From a bacterium (GTDB lineage: Bacteria; Desulfobacterota; Deferrisomatia; Deferrisomatales; BM512): a DNA stretch of 64,000 nucleotides. Position numbers and translations under genes: made by a program. The stretch covers positions 1 through 64,000 of the forward strand of contig SCTA01000018.1 of assembly GCA_004322275.1 (NCBI GenBank), in the 5' to 3' direction. Shown here piece after piece: positions 17,625-26,225 of the stretch (its first letter is position 1; each line of letters opens with the position of its first letter). Under the pieces are notes generated by a model. It did not search any database, was not told the DNA's origin, and saw only the letters and a list, made by a program, of their open reading frames with translations.

Positions 17625-18647
17625 TCAGACTTCGACCTTTTCGCCGCGAATCGCCTGTCTTACGCACTTTAATTTCATCAGAAGCTCGCAGGTATCCTCG
17701 ATGTCGAGGCGCCGGGTATTGTGGGAGTGGTATTCGTCGAGGCCGCTGAGCTTCGGCTCGCCCTTGCTGGTGTAAAGGGCGTAGTTTAGGTCGCGGCTGT
17801 CGGCCGGGACCCGGTAGTAACCTCCCATGTCCACGGCGTGGGCGAACTCCTCCCGCGAAAGCAGCGCCTCGTAGAGCTTTTCCCCGTGGCGCGTGCCGAT
17901 GATCTCTACTGGGTTCTTCGCCTTCAGAAGTTTTTTCAGCGCCGCCGTCAGCGTCTCGATGGTGCAGGCGGGGGCCTTCTGGACGAAGATGTCGCCCGCG
18001 CTGCCGTGGGTGAAGGCGTACTCCACCAGTTCGACCGCGTCCTCGATGGTCATCATGAAGCGGGTCATCGCCGGATCGGTCACGGTGAGCGGCTTGCCCT
18101 CCTGAAGCTGCTTGATAAAGAGGGGGATAACCGAACCCCGGCTGGCCATGACGTTGCCGTAACGGGTGATGGAAATTACCGTCTTCGCCCCGGCGACCCT
18201 CGATTTGGCCACCGCGACCTTCTCCATCATCGCCTTCGATATCCCCATCGCGTTTATGGGATAGACGGCCTTGTCGGTGCTGAGCACCACCACCCGCTTG
18301 ACCTTGTCCAGAATCGCGGCGGTGAGGACGTTTTCGGTGCCGATGGCGTTGGTCTTGAGGGCCTCCATCGGGAAAAACTCGCAGGAGGGCACCTGCTTTA
18401 GGGCCGCGGCGTGGAAGACGAAATCGACCCCCGACATCGCGTCGCGAAGGCTCGATTCGTTGCGCACGTCCCCGATGTAGAACTTTATCCGGGGATCGGC
18501 GTACTCCTTCCGCATATCGTCCTGCTTTTTTTCGTCGCGGCTGAATATGCGTATCTCGCCGATATCAAAGTCCCTGAATTTCTCGAGCACAGCGTTCCCG
18601 AAGGTTCCGGTGCCGCCGGTAATAAGAAGAATTTTGTTTTTGAACAT
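17625..18647 (-). CDS. fnlA: UDP-GlcNAc 4,6-dehydratase/5-epimerase (CapE/FnlA/WbjB)
   Basis: A 340-aa SDR enzyme that begins KILLITGGTGTFGNAVL and contains IRIFSRDEKKQDDMRKEY, FHAAALKQVPSCEFFPMEA and YPINAMGISKAMMEK. These stretches are near-diagnostic of CapE/FnlA, the first enzyme of UDP-N-acetyl-L-fucosamine synthesis. The catalytic SDR tyrosine is replaced by methionine, as in this subfamily. It is followed by fnlB and fnlC in pathway order. It differs from the membrane-bound WbpM-like dehydratase at 7983, which makes the other configuration. Confidence 0.92.
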   Translation of the reverse strand: MFKNKILLITGGTGTFGNAVLEKFRDFDIGEIRIFSRDEKKQDDMRKEYADPRIKFYIGDVRNESSLRDAMSGVDFVFHAAALKQVPSCEFFPMEALKTNAIGTENVLTAAILDKVKRVVVLSTDKAVYPINAMGISKAMMEKVAVAKSRVAGAKTVISITRYGNVMASRGSVIPLFIKQLQEGKPLTVTDPAMTRFMMTIEDAVELVEYAFTHGSAGDIFVQKAPACTIETLTAALKKLLKAKNPVEIIGTRHGEKLYEALLSREEFAHAVDMGGYYRVPADSRDLNYALYTSKGEPKLSGLDEYHSHNTRRLDIEDTCELLMKLKCVRQAIRGEKVEV

Positions 18648-18671
18648 TGTACTTTTGCCTTCCTTGCTGGG

Positions 18672-19799
18672 CTACCGCCGGTAAGGTAATCCCAGAAAAA
18701 CCATGCGCAGGGGCGCGTATGCGCGTAGCGCCCCGGCAATTAAAATCGCCGTTCCAATGCACAGCGCCGGGCCCAGCGTCACCCAGACCAGCGAAGCCGC
18801 CAATCCCGGTTTTAGTCTTACAAAAACAGTGAACATGCCGTGGGCTATAATAACGTGCAGCAGGTATATGTCGTAGGATAGCCCGGAAATCCCGGCCACA
18901 AATCGGCTGAGAACTCCTTTTACAAAAGAGCCGAAGCGGATCACGGCTGCGATACCCGCCAGGGTTACCGCAAACTGAAAGATTCGGTTAAAAACCCCTT
19001 GCTCCGCCGAGGGATAGCCGGAAAAAGACTCCGGCCGCGAGAGCCCCCAGACGCCAAACGCCAGGAGGGCGAAAAACCAGTACCGGTTAAGCGCCGGAAA
19101 GTTAAGCCCCTTTTCGGCCAAAACGCTTCCCGCCAGAAAAAACTGCATAAACCAGACCAGCGACTGCAAATCCAGCAAGCCGAACTCTTTGTAGGAAGGA
19201 AACCCGATCGGCAGACACGCAAGAGCCAGCGAGCAAGCAAATAGCGCGATAGGCTTTTTTGCGCCGCGCAGCAGTTCGGCTGAGCCCGCAATGGCAAAAA
19301 TCGCAAAAAGCACGTACAGGAACCATAAATGCGCCGCCGGTCCGCCACGGGGCGCAAACAGCATGACTGCCAGCTGCCGGGGCTCTCCGCCTCCCAGAAA
19401 GTATTTGACGGCGAACTGCACCAGGCTGACCGATAAAAACGGGACAAGAAGCCGGAGCGCCTTGCCCGCCAGGAAACTCCGGTATTTCCCGAAGCCGCCT
19501 ATGGGCTTTGAATATTTATAATATACAAAACCGGCGATAAAAAAGAAAACCTGTATATGCACCGAATAGAGATAATGCAGTATTTTGGCTATCTCCCCCG
19601 GAGTCAGCCCCGGAAGAGAGTAACGGCCTGCATACTGGAGCCAATGGCCGTAAACCACCATGAGCATGGCCAGAAAGCGCCCTCCTTCGAAGCCGTCGCC
19701 GCCAGAACTTCCGGAATTTGTTATTTTTTCAGACGACACCAGATTGCTCCGCGATAAGACGCCGCTAATCAATTCGATTTGGCCGAACAGCTTTTCCAC
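18672..19799 (-). CDS. Acyltransferase 3 family membrane O-acyltransferase
   Basis: A 375-aa polytopic protein of the AT3/OafA family, with about ten hydrophobic helices and the family's LAMLMVVYGHW histidine motif near the start and FFFIAGFVYYKYSKP afterwards. It likely transfers acetyl groups to the polysaccharide at the membrane. A GTG start is used here, preceded by AAGG; this makes a 31-bp overlap with the upstream glycosyltransferase gene. A start further inside (at MLMVVYGH) would remove part of the N-terminal extension. Base composition is somewhat lower in GC than its neighbours, consistent with exchange of this cassette. Confidence 0.8.
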   Translation of the reverse strand: MEKLFGQIELISGVLSRSNLVSSEKITNSGSSGGDGFEGGRFLAMLMVVYGHWLQYAGRYSLPGLTPGEIAKILHYLYSVHIQVFFFIAGFVYYKYSKPIGGFGKYRSFLAGKALRLLVPFLSVSLVQFAVKYFLGGGEPRQLAVMLFAPRGGPAAHLWFLYVLFAIFAIAGSAELLRGAKKPIALFACSLALACLPIGFPSYKEFGLLDLQSLVWFMQFFLAGSVLAEKGLNFPALNRYWFFALLAFGVWGLSRPESFSGYPSAEQGVFNRIFQFAVTLAGIAAVIRFGSFVKGVLSRFVAGISGLSYDIYLLHVIIAHGMFTVFVRLKPGLAASLVWVTLGPALCIGTAILIAGALRAYAPLRMVFLGLPYRR

Positions 19800-20866
19800 A
19801 GCGCCTTGTACCGCGCGAATACCGCCTCGATTGAAAATTCCTCAAGGGCGCGGGCGCGGGCGCAAACGCCGAGACCGGCCCGCAAGGCTCCGTCTGAAAG
19901 GGCGCGGGACAAAGCATCCGTCAGTTCTTCAACGTTTTTGGGGCTGATTAAAATCCCGCAGCCGTCCGAAATCATCTCCGGGATGGCCCCGACGGTGGTT
20001 GCCACTATCGGCCTCCCCAGAACCATCGCCTCCAGAATCACGTTGGGAAAACCCTCGGTGTAGCTCGGAAGCACGAAGAGGTCCGCCCCGGCCAAGAGTT
20101 TCATCGCCTCTTCATGGCCGAGCTCGCCGGTGAACTCCAGTCTTTCGGGCCGGTGCGTCTTTAGAAGCTCTTCTTTATACGCCGCGTCGCCGGGCCCCGC
20201 GACCATAAGCCGCCACCCCTTCGGCTTAAGCCGCGTCCAGGCTTCCACCAGCTCGCCGACGCCCTTCGTGGGAATTACCCAGCCGAGGTACATGGCCGTC
20301 CCCTCGCCGGTTGGTTCGCGGGGCGCGGGCAGTTCGGAGGGGTCGATGCAGTTCGGAATACGGAGCACCCTGACTTTGGGCGCGTATTTCCGGATTGCGT
20401 CTTCAGTCGCCGAATCGAGGGGGATGACGGTGTGCGCCATTGCCATCGCCCGGCGCATCATTCGCCACTCCCACGTACCCTCTCCGGCGATCTCGGGCAC
20501 CCTCCCGAAGCGTATGTGATAGACCGCCGGAACCTTGAACAGCCGCGCAATCCTGAGAATCCAGATGTCGCGGACGACGGCCAGCTGGCCCGAGGTGGTG
20601 AGGTGCACCACGTCGGGTTTTCGCCTGATCATGAGGGAGATGAACCTCGCCACGTCGCGCAAAAGCTGGAGCCCTCCCCCTGTCACCCTCTTCCATTTCG
20701 CCAGATCGTGAACGGCGCGCCACCGGGGAGCTGTGTTTATTACGCTCATCTCCAGATCGCCGTGTTTTTCGGAATGGCGAAGAACCATCTGCGTCCAGTG
20801 ACCGATACCGCCGTAAGGCGGCGGCACGGGGGAGACCAGGCACACGCGAAGTGGGCGGTCAGCCAC
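19769..20866 (-). CDS. Family-4 glycosyltransferase
   Basis: A 365-aa GT-B glycosyltransferase. The N-terminus reads VCLVSPVPPPYGGIGHW with the glycine-rich acceptor loop. The C-terminal donor domain has the E-x7-E motif in SYTEGFPNVILEAMVLGRPIVAT, and IPTKGVGELVEAW. No membrane segment is evident, so it acts at the cytoplasmic face on the lipid-linked intermediate. It overlaps the acyltransferase genes on both sides, by 8 bp with the upstream LbH gene and 31 bp with the downstream AT3 gene. Donor and linkage are unknown. Confidence 0.83.
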   Translation of the reverse strand: MADRPLRVCLVSPVPPPYGGIGHWTQMVLRHSEKHGDLEMSVINTAPRWRAVHDLAKWKRVTGGGLQLLRDVARFISLMIRRKPDVVHLTTSGQLAVVRDIWILRIARLFKVPAVYHIRFGRVPEIAGEGTWEWRMMRRAMAMAHTVIPLDSATEDAIRKYAPKVRVLRIPNCIDPSELPAPREPTGEGTAMYLGWVIPTKGVGELVEAWTRLKPKGWRLMVAGPGDAAYKEELLKTHRPERLEFTGELGHEEAMKLLAGADLFVLPSYTEGFPNVILEAMVLGRPIVATTVGAIPEMISDGCGILISPKNVEELTDALSRALSDGALRAGLGVCARARALEEFSIEAVFARYKALWKSCSAKSN

Positions 20867-21479
20867 GATTCAACCTCGCGGGCGAAAGCATTTCGCTTTC
20901 TTTTATATACTTCTCCACCTCTTCCCTCGCAAAACGCTTCTCGGCCGGATAAAGTTTTTGCTCGTGGGACATAATCGTTTCGACGTCCCAGCGAAATCTG
21001 ATGATGCGCGCGGGATTCCCCGCAACCAGAGCGTAGGGCGGCACCGATTTCGTTACGACGGCTCCGGCTCCGATCACCGAGCCGCGCCCCACCCGCACGC
21101 CGCGCAAAATGACGGCTCTCGCTCCGACCCATACGTCGTCCTCGATTACGACTCCGAGGTCTTCATTGCCGGTCTTTTCATGGACGCTTTTCATAAAACG
21201 GCCGGGAACCGTAATGTTGTGGCCTCCCCCTATCACCATCACTTCCGGCCCGAACATCACGTAGCTGCCTATGCGGATCTCGGACAACGCGGCTATCATG
21301 GTTGGCCGAAGGCCGAGGCTTACGTCGTCGCCCACGTAAATATTGCCGAAGGTGTAATGGCCTTGCGGATCGAACCAGAATCGCTTGCCGCAGCCGCCGA
21401 AAAGAGGGCGCATTACATACATCGTCAAGCGGCGTCTGAGCCTGCCCAGAAAATGAAAAACTGAAGCGAGAATCTTCAA
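20859..21479 (-). CDS. Left-handed beta-helix acyltransferase (WbbJ/CysE-like)
   Basis: A 206-aa protein with hexapeptide repeats from about residue 50 onward, such as VVIEDDVWVGARAVILRGVRVGRGSVIGAGAVVTKSVPPYALVAG. The N-terminal 25 residues are basic. The family transfers acetyl groups from acetyl-CoA to hexoses or amino sugars, forms trimers, and is common in O-antigen loci. It is translationally coupled to the glycosyltransferase genes on each side by 4-8 bp overlaps. The precise acceptor is unknown. It is one of three LbH acyltransferases in this locus. Confidence 0.8.
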   Translation of the reverse strand: MKILASVFHFLGRLRRRLTMYVMRPLFGGCGKRFWFDPQGHYTFGNIYVGDDVSLGLRPTMIAALSEIRIGSYVMFGPEVMVIGGGHNITVPGRFMKSVHEKTGNEDLGVVIEDDVWVGARAVILRGVRVGRGSVIGAGAVVTKSVPPYALVAGNPARIIRFRWDVETIMSHEQKLYPAEKRFAREEVEKYIKESEMLSPARLNRG

Positions 21480-22675
21480 CTTCTCAGTTCCTCCAGAAAC
21501 GCGGCCAGAGGTTTCGCGAAATTCCTGAAATCAAAGGAGTCCTCCGCCCTTTTTCTGGCGGCGGCGCTCATCTCGTCCAGTTCCCGCGCAGAAAGAGCCA
21601 TCGCCCGGGAAAGCGCCTCGGCGAACCCTTCCGGCGAATGGTCCCGGCAGACGAGCCCCTCGACGCCGTCGTGGAGGTAATCCCCGAGGTCGCTGGTGAT
21701 GTTCGCGATTACGGGCACCCCCGCCGCCAGGCTTTCGACGAATTTTGTCGGGAAACCGGCCTCGGCGTACTTTTCGCGGGGACGAAGAAGGACGCTGAAA
21801 TCCGCCTTCTCCAGTATTTTGGCCACCTCCGGCTGGGGGAGGCGTCCCAGCGCGACGACGTTCGGAGGCAATTCGCCGCTTTCCCCCAGCAGCCGCAAAA
21901 TCTGCTCCCTGGCCGGGCCGACGGCGAGAAGGCGCGTCCTCCTGCCCTCCGGATCCGCCAGAAGGAGCCCCTTTATCACGTTTCCGACGAGGTCCTTCTT
22001 TCCCGGAGAACCCGCGTAGACAAGGGTAAGAGGTTCGTTCGCGCCTCTTTTTCGCGGCACCCTCTGCGCGAGTCCCTCTACGTTGAGGGTTGGCGGCACC
22101 CGGATGACTTTGCACCCCCTGCCGGAGTAGTAATCTTCCAGAAAGGAGCTGATGGCGATGACCCCGTCGCAGCGCGCATACTGAAAACGGAAGGCGAACT
22201 TTGCGCTCAGGTAGAAAGGATTCAGATATCCGCCCCTCCGGTGGGAGGGATCGTACCATTCGACTACGTCCGCGATCAGGGGAATGGAATTTTTTCTGCA
22301 CCAGCCGAGCAATCTGAACATGTACGGGGCAAAACCGCCGTAAGCGATTACGTGCGTAGGCCTTACGGATTGCGAGTCCAGCCAGCGCACCGTCAGCGCG
22401 CCCGAGGTAAGATAGCCCCGCACGAGCGAGTGGCGGATGTTGCGTATCCTGCCCTTTAGCTGCTCCGGACGCTCCCCGAGGCCGATATGCGAGACGGCGC
22501 CCGAATCCTCGTGCAGAAGCTCGATTCTTCCCGGCTCATGGCCCCCATGCCCGACGACGACCCTGTAACCGGCCGCTGCCAGAGAGGATGCGACGCCGTA
22601 CATTCTGCGGGAGCCCGCGCTGCCCCAGGGAAAGGGCATCGGCCCGACGTACGCTACCCAGCCGCTTGTGGACAT
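21476..22675 (-). CDS. Glycosyltransferase, GT-B fold (family 4-like)
   Basis: A 399-aa protein whose N-terminus is VAYVGPMPFPWGSAGSRRMYGVA, a family-4 acceptor-domain pattern, and whose C-terminal half includes LVYAGSPGKKDL and GFPTKFVESLAAGVPVIANIT, the donor-binding region. The Glu-x7-Glu motif is less regular than in its neighbours (EAGFPTKFVE). It is preceded by a 38-bp gap from the LbH acyltransferase gene and overlaps the next LbH gene by 4 bp. It probably adds one sugar to the repeat unit; the donor is not predictable. Confidence 0.8.
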   Translation of the reverse strand: MSTSGWVAYVGPMPFPWGSAGSRRMYGVASSLAAAGYRVVVGHGGHEPGRIELLHEDSGAVSHIGLGERPEQLKGRIRNIRHSLVRGYLTSGALTVRWLDSQSVRPTHVIAYGGFAPYMFRLLGWCRKNSIPLIADVVEWYDPSHRRGGYLNPFYLSAKFAFRFQYARCDGVIAISSFLEDYYSGRGCKVIRVPPTLNVEGLAQRVPRKRGANEPLTLVYAGSPGKKDLVGNVIKGLLLADPEGRRTRLLAVGPAREQILRLLGESGELPPNVVALGRLPQPEVAKILEKADFSVLLRPREKYAEAGFPTKFVESLAAGVPVIANITSDLGDYLHDGVEGLVCRDHSPEGFAEALSRAMALSARELDEMSAAARKRAEDSFDFRNFAKPLAAFLEELRS

Positions 22676-22713
22676 TTTCCCCCGTTACCTGAAAAAATGC
22701 TCATTGCCGAGGA

Positions 22714-23268
22714 TTACTCTACGTTGAAGTGGCGCTTTAAAGCCGCCACCTTTTCCGGGCCCGAAAGGTGGCCGAGATGAAGCGAGCGTTTTTTTGCGCT
22801 TTCAAGGTACTCGTCCGCGGTCTTTATCACGCGCGCGGGGTTGCCCGCGGCAACGGAATTGTCGGGGATGTCTTTGGCGACCACCGAACCGGCCCCTATG
22901 ATCACGCGGCTGCCGATGTTCACGCCGGGAAGTATCGTAACGTCCCGGCCTATCATTACGTCGTTGCCTATGGTTATGGGCGCGGTCAGCTCCAGATCGG
23001 GAACCTCCCGGCGGAAGATAAGGGTTCCCCCGTCGTGGGTGATAAACTGGCAGCCGGAAGTTATCCACACGTTGTCGCCGATGGTTATCAGCCACGGCTC
23101 GGTGCTGAAGGTCCCGGGCCTTATGCCCAGCAACGTTACATTGGTCCCGAGCCTGACGCCGAGAGACCGGGCGTAACCCTCCGGGTCCCGGTTCGCCCGC
23201 ATGGCTTCGCGCTTGAGCCGTATGGTTTTCAGTATCAACTTGAAGATGTTTCTGCTTCTGCCTGTCAA
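22714..23268 (-). CDS. Left-handed beta-helix acyltransferase
   Basis: The protein is about 184 aa with the chosen TTG start. The frame stays open much further upstream through the end of the polymerase gene, but homology with the related protein encoded at 25676-26200 begins only near DPEGYARSLGVRLG. The TTG at 23268 has AAAGGG about 9 nt upstream and gives a similar N-terminal length. Hexapeptide repeats run from LITIGDNVWITSGCQFITHDGG to IIGAGSVVAKDIPDNSVAAGNPARVI. The HDGG histidine motif matches maltose/galactoside O-acetyltransferase relatives. It is a likely sugar O-acetyltransferase. Confidence 0.75.
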   Translation of the reverse strand: MTGRSRNIFKLILKTIRLKREAMRANRDPEGYARSLGVRLGTNVTLLGIRPGTFSTEPWLITIGDNVWITSGCQFITHDGGTLIFRREVPDLELTAPITIGNDVMIGRDVTILPGVNIGSRVIIGAGSVVAKDIPDNSVAAGNPARVIKTADEYLESAKKRSLHLGHLSGPEKVAALKRHFNVE

Positions 23269-23300
23269 ACCCAAAACCCTTTCACTTCTTGCAAGAACCG

Positions 23301-24455
23301 TTACCCGCCTGTTTCTCTTTCGCCCGGGAAAAGAAGGGCGATGTTTCCCGTCCACGCCCAGGCGAACCAGGATGCCGGAGCGGTTTCCCATATCCCTGTG
23401 AACGCGATCGGCGTCCAGACCGCCAAAAGGACAAACATACTCCATTTCCCCCAGTGGCCCCAACTCAAATACCTTGCGCGCCGTGCGCAGATAACTGTCG
23501 CGATTACAAAGAGGACGAGACCGACTGTGCCGGTTTCCACGGCCACGCTCAAAAAAACGTTATGCGCGCCGATGAGGAGAGGGTTAGTTTCGGCGAAGGC
23601 GCCCGGCCCTACGCCGAAAATCGGGTTTTCGGAGTAAAGCTTCAGGGCGTACGGCCAGACCTCCAGACGCCCGGTAAAGGCTACGTCCGCGCTCCCTCCC
23701 GCGAAGTCGCCCATGAGCCGCATCTGGGTTTCTTCCGGCACCAGCAAGAAAGCGCCGTAACTCGCGGCCATCACGGCCGCCGCCGTCAGGACACCCACAA
23801 ACATCCGTGAGCGAAGCTGGTAGAGACAGAAGATTCCCAGCGCCGCGACAAGCGCCCCCACGGCCCCGCGGCTGCCCGTGAGAACTATTGCGAAACCGAA
23901 CACCGCCACGGAGAAGACGGCCAGCCCAATGCTGCGCGCCCTTCCACTGCTCCAGTAAAGAGAGATAACCACGGGCACAGCCGTAGCCAGGCAGTAGGCG
24001 ACGTAATTGGCGTTGAGCCCCTCCACGGTGAACCGGCCCGCGATGCTTTCCCCCAGAAGCCAGCTATACAAGACGAGTCCGGCGGCTATGAAACAGCCCG
24101 CGATGTAGCAAAGCCCCAGAAGCATCCATCTGCGGCGCGAAATCGCGAGGCGCTTTGTCAGCGAGTAAACGGCGAAGACGGAGAAAAAACGGATTGCAAT
24201 GTATTCCGTGGAGCCGTCAAGGGGCATTGTGAAAATCAGGGCGAGAGCCCAGAGGGAAAACCCGAAAACCGCCAGTTCATCCCTTCCTGGTTTTATGCGC
24301 CGTAAAACCAGGGCGTCGAAGTACGCGAAAGCGACAGCGGCCAAAAGCAGCTTTTGCATGTAGCTCGCCATGAAGAACGGGACGCAAAACAGATAGAGCC
24401 CCATCATCATAAGAGCCATGCCGGTGAGACTGACCGGCGCGGGTTTGCTGTACAT
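23301..24455 (-). CDS. O-antigen ligase/polymerase family protein (Wzy or WaaL-like)
   Basis: A 384-aa integral membrane protein with roughly ten to eleven helices and the large periplasmic loop near the C-terminus containing RLEVWPYALKLYSENPIFGVGPGAF and the histidine of ANIGAHN-like LLIGAHNVFLSVAVETG. This RxxxW...HN(x)FL pattern is the O-antigen_lig (Wzy_C) signature. Since Wzx, Wza and Wzc are encoded in the same locus, a polymerase (Wzy) role for the repeat unit is the best reading, but a ligase role cannot be excluded from sequence. Confidence 0.83.
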   Translation of the reverse strand: MYSKPAPVSLTGMALMMMGLYLFCVPFFMASYMQKLLLAAVAFAYFDALVLRRIKPGRDELAVFGFSLWALALIFTMPLDGSTEYIAIRFFSVFAVYSLTKRLAISRRRWMLLGLCYIAGCFIAAGLVLYSWLLGESIAGRFTVEGLNANYVAYCLATAVPVVISLYWSSGRARSIGLAVFSVAVFGFAIVLTGSRGAVGALVAALGIFCLYQLRSRMFVGVLTAAAVMAASYGAFLLVPEETQMRLMGDFAGGSADVAFTGRLEVWPYALKLYSENPIFGVGPGAFAETNPLLIGAHNVFLSVAVETGTVGLVLFVIATVICARRARYLSWGHWGKWSMFVLLAVWTPIAFTGIWETAPASWFAWAWTGNIALLFPGERETGG

Positions 24456-24489
24456 CAGATGCCTTGTCTCTTTAACTGTCCGGAATTCG

Positions 24490-25665
24490 TCATTTCAAAT
24501 TCGCCTGTCGTGGTTTACGGACGAGGCCCGCCAGAAGACCGGCGTATTTTGACACGGCGCTGCCTCCACCGAAAAGTCTTTCAGCTTTTTCCCGGCTGCA
24601 GCGGCCCATTTCCAGAATTTCTTCGTCTTTGGCCCGCACCGCAAAGCGCAGAACCCCGGCTATCGAGGCCACGTCCAGAGGGTCGCAGACGAAGCCGTTT
24701 CTGCCCTCTTCAACCAGTTTTCTCGCGTCCGAGACATCGCTGGTCAAGATCGGCTTGCCGCAGGCCATCCCTTCGCAGACGCCGTTCGGCAGCCCCTCCA
24801 GCACACTGAAAAGCCCCACGAAATCGGCCTGCCGGTAGGCTTTCGCTATCTCGTTGCTCGGCCCCATGAGGCGAAATTGCTCCCCTATGCCGAGCCCGGA
24901 GATTGTCTTCCGGACTTCGTCATACTCCTTTGGCTCCGTCGAACTGCGATGGCCGTACCACTCGACGCGGAGCTTTTCCCGGCACTCCGGCTCCAGAGAG
25001 GCAATCGCCTGAGCCAGCCTCCCGGCGTTCTTGAGGGACCGGAGGGTCGCCGCGACAACGATGAGGGTTTTGCCCCCCTGCCGGGGAGTGTACTCCGGGG
25101 AGGGTTTGAAGGTATCGAAATCCACAGAGTTGTAAATGGTGTGGAGCTTCGGGGAGAGAAAAGGCCTCACCCCGGCGATCATCTTTGCGTTGGCGAAGGA
25201 GTTCGTTACCACCGCGTCCGCGAAACGGTAGGCCGAAAGAACGGACCTGCCTTTTCTGGAATGGAAGAACGCCTCGTTCGCGCTGCGTTCGCCGACTGCA
25301 AGGCCCCAGCTCCTCAGTGGAAACCCTGCGAATATCACCTGAAGGTTGGCCGGCCAGAGGAAGGAGAGAACCACGTCGGCGTCAAACTCCTTTATCCGCC
25401 TCCTTATGCGCAAACTGCGGGCGAGGATACGGCCAAGGGTAAAGCGGGAAAGCATTTTATCCGGAAGGGTCCCCCCAAGGCCCGCAACGATGAGGGGTAC
25501 GCCCGCCTCTTCCAGCAGGTGGCCGTAAAAATTCGTTTCCGCGCTGTGGCCGAGCACCAGGAAGGAGACCTCGTGCCCACCCTCCTTGAAACCGCGCGCG
25601 AGGTTTACGAGCTGCCGCTCGGCCCCCCCTCCCGCAAGCGTTCCGGTTACGCACAGAATCTTCAT
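24490..25665 (-). CDS. Family-4 glycosyltransferase
   Basis: A 391-aa GT-B enzyme. The N-terminus reads ILCVTGTLAGGGAERQLVNLARGF, the typical GT4 glycine loop with the ERQ motif. The donor domain carries SVLEGLPNGVCEGMACGKPILTSDV (E-x7-E) and FRLMGPSNEIAKAYRQADF. It is cytoplasmic or peripheral on the inner membrane and predicted to extend the lipid-linked repeat unit. It starts 10 bp after the stop of the LbH acyltransferase gene upstream and lies 34 bp before the polymerase gene. Confidence 0.85.
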   Translation of the reverse strand: MKILCVTGTLAGGGAERQLVNLARGFKEGGHEVSFLVLGHSAETNFYGHLLEEAGVPLIVAGLGGTLPDKMLSRFTLGRILARSLRIRRRIKEFDADVVLSFLWPANLQVIFAGFPLRSWGLAVGERSANEAFFHSRKGRSVLSAYRFADAVVTNSFANAKMIAGVRPFLSPKLHTIYNSVDFDTFKPSPEYTPRQGGKTLIVVAATLRSLKNAGRLAQAIASLEPECREKLRVEWYGHRSSTEPKEYDEVRKTISGLGIGEQFRLMGPSNEIAKAYRQADFVGLFSVLEGLPNGVCEGMACGKPILTSDVSDARKLVEEGRNGFVCDPLDVASIAGVLRFAVRAKDEEILEMGRCSREKAERLFGGGSAVSKYAGLLAGLVRKPRQANLK

Positions 25666-25675
25666 CCGCCCGCTT

Positions 25676-26200
25676 CTACTTTCCGAGCCCGAATTTTTCG
25701 AGCAGAATTTTTCTCTTCTGCTTCATCGGCAATGAACGGATGAAGACCGCCTTCTTCATGGCTTTTTCATAATATTCGTCCAGAGTTCGCACCTGTCTCG
25801 CCGGAACCCCGGCGACGACGGTGTTTGGAGGAACGTCTTTCGCTACCACCGAGCCCGCGCCAACGACCGCGTTGTCGCCTATGGTTACGCCGGGGAGGAT
25901 GATGCTGTTGACCCCTATAAAGACGTTGTTGCCGACGGTTATGGGGCCGAAGACGTCCATGTCCGGGTGCTTGCCGCGAAAGACCCACACACCGCCGTCA
26001 TGGGTGATGAAACGGGTTCCGTTGGTGATGGTAACGCGGTCGCCGATTGTGATCAAAAATGGCTCGCTTCCGAACTCCACGCCCAAAAGGCGGCAATTTT
26101 CCCCGACCCTGACCCCGATGGAACGGGCGTATTTTACGGGATCCGCCGCTTTCTCAAAGCGATTTTTAAGAATTCCGATTATCCGTAACAGTGATCTCAT
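25676..26200 (-). CDS. Left-handed beta-helix acyltransferase
   Basis: A 174-aa hexapeptide-repeat protein: LITIGDRVTITNGTRFITHDGGVWVF, PITVGNNVFIGVNSIILPGVTIGDNAVVGAGSVVAKDVPPNTVVAGVPARQV. It is clearly a paralogue of the protein at 22714-23268, with shared DPxxYARSxGVRxG near the N-terminus, the HDGG motif and the same C-terminal helix. Two related copies in one locus suggest acylation at two positions or on two sugars. It sits between the flippase gene and a glycosyltransferase gene, 25 bp from the former. Confidence 0.8.
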   Translation of the reverse strand: MRSLLRIIGILKNRFEKAADPVKYARSIGVRVGENCRLLGVEFGSEPFLITIGDRVTITNGTRFITHDGGVWVFRGKHPDMDVFGPITVGNNVFIGVNSIILPGVTIGDNAVVGAGSVVAKDVPPNTVVAGVPARQVRTLDEYYEKAMKKAVFIRSLPMKQKRKILLEKFGLGK

Positions 26201-26225
26201 TCAACTGTCTCCATGAAGCTTTCGC

